From the NCBI RefSeq assembly GCF_016863535.1, contig NZ_BOPB01000001.1:124001-188000 (forward strand): 64,000 nt of DNA, given 5' to 3'. The position numbers and the translations under genes are program-made. Origin of the DNA: Micromonospora lutea. Lineage in GTDB: Bacteria > Actinomycetota > Actinomycetes > Mycobacteriales > Micromonosporaceae. Under the pieces are notes generated by a model that was not told the DNA's origin, did not search any database, and saw only the letters and a list, made by a program, of their open reading frames with translations. Position 1 is the stretch's first letter; every line of letters starts with the position of its first letter. Shown piece by piece: positions 63,964 to 64,000 of the stretch.

Positions 63964-64000
63964 GGCGATGACGATAGCCCGGCCGGCGCGTGGGGGAGAA

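Overview
The window reads as chromosome from a high-GC actinomycete, most likely a Micromonosporaceae member close to Micromonospora. This rests on the GC-rich codon usage with almost no TTA codons, MsiK-style sugar ABC transport without a local ATPase, a four-gene conservon (sensor kinase, roadblock, DUF742, GTPase), cydABDC order, SARP regulation and many start codons that directly follow a TAGNNT -10 box. No rRNA, tRNA, CRISPR array, prophage or intact insertion sequence was seen. No species call is possible from sequence reading alone.

Layout. 1-4101: end of a CorC/HlyC-like membrane protein, trpS, a 2H phosphoesterase, a BrkB-like membrane protein, a GntR regulator and a hypothetical protein. 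4213-10875: an alpha-glucoside/maltodextrin unit with a GH13 glucosidase, a LacI regulator and a binding-protein/permease/permease transporter, all around CTTGC-type operator half-sites. 10962-17216: a small membrane protein, then a nucleoside-type BMP ABC importer. 17217-23628: three TTA-containing genes (a 1330-residue secreted multidomain protein, a membrane protein and a SARP regulator) that sit between the importer and cytidine deaminase and look like an inserted cassette. 23629-29340: cdd, deoA, a DUF4272 protein, an rRNA methyltransferase, add and a uridine-kinase-like protein. 29534-39310: the conservon, an orphan binding lipoprotein, a protein resembling a dead IS110 transposase, and an acidic protein of unknown function. 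39456-47640: PadR, a permease-prefix protein, cydABDC, and a BlaI/M56 pair. 47890-54378: two aldehyde dehydrogenase-type genes, deoC, upp, a GPP34 protein and a phosphohexomutase-family enzyme. 54427-63963: a Ser/Thr kinase, a methylmalonyl-CoA mutase-type subunit, an M20 amidohydrolase, a DUF4349 lipoprotein, an MBL-fold hydrolase, two proteins of unknown role and a GGCT-like protein.

How it works together. Much of the window serves nucleoside salvage. The BMP importer brings nucleosides in. Cdd, Add, DeoA, the uridine-kinase-like protein and Upp process bases and ribosides. DeoA, a candidate phosphopentomutase (52693-54378) and DeoC, followed by an aldehyde dehydrogenase, could take deoxyribose through to glyceraldehyde-3-phosphate and oxidised acetaldehyde.

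Most interesting points: (1) an IS110-transposase-like protein with apparently lost catalytic residues, fused to a C-terminal tail that it shares with the conservon kinase next door; (2) two copies of an intergenic stem-loop with the same 25-base core but different, self-complementary arms; (3) the TTA-rich cassette with a transglycosylase-like plus SGNH-esterase fusion protein; (4) CTAC/GTAG dyads in front of both blaI and cydA, suggesting BlaI control of cytochrome bd.
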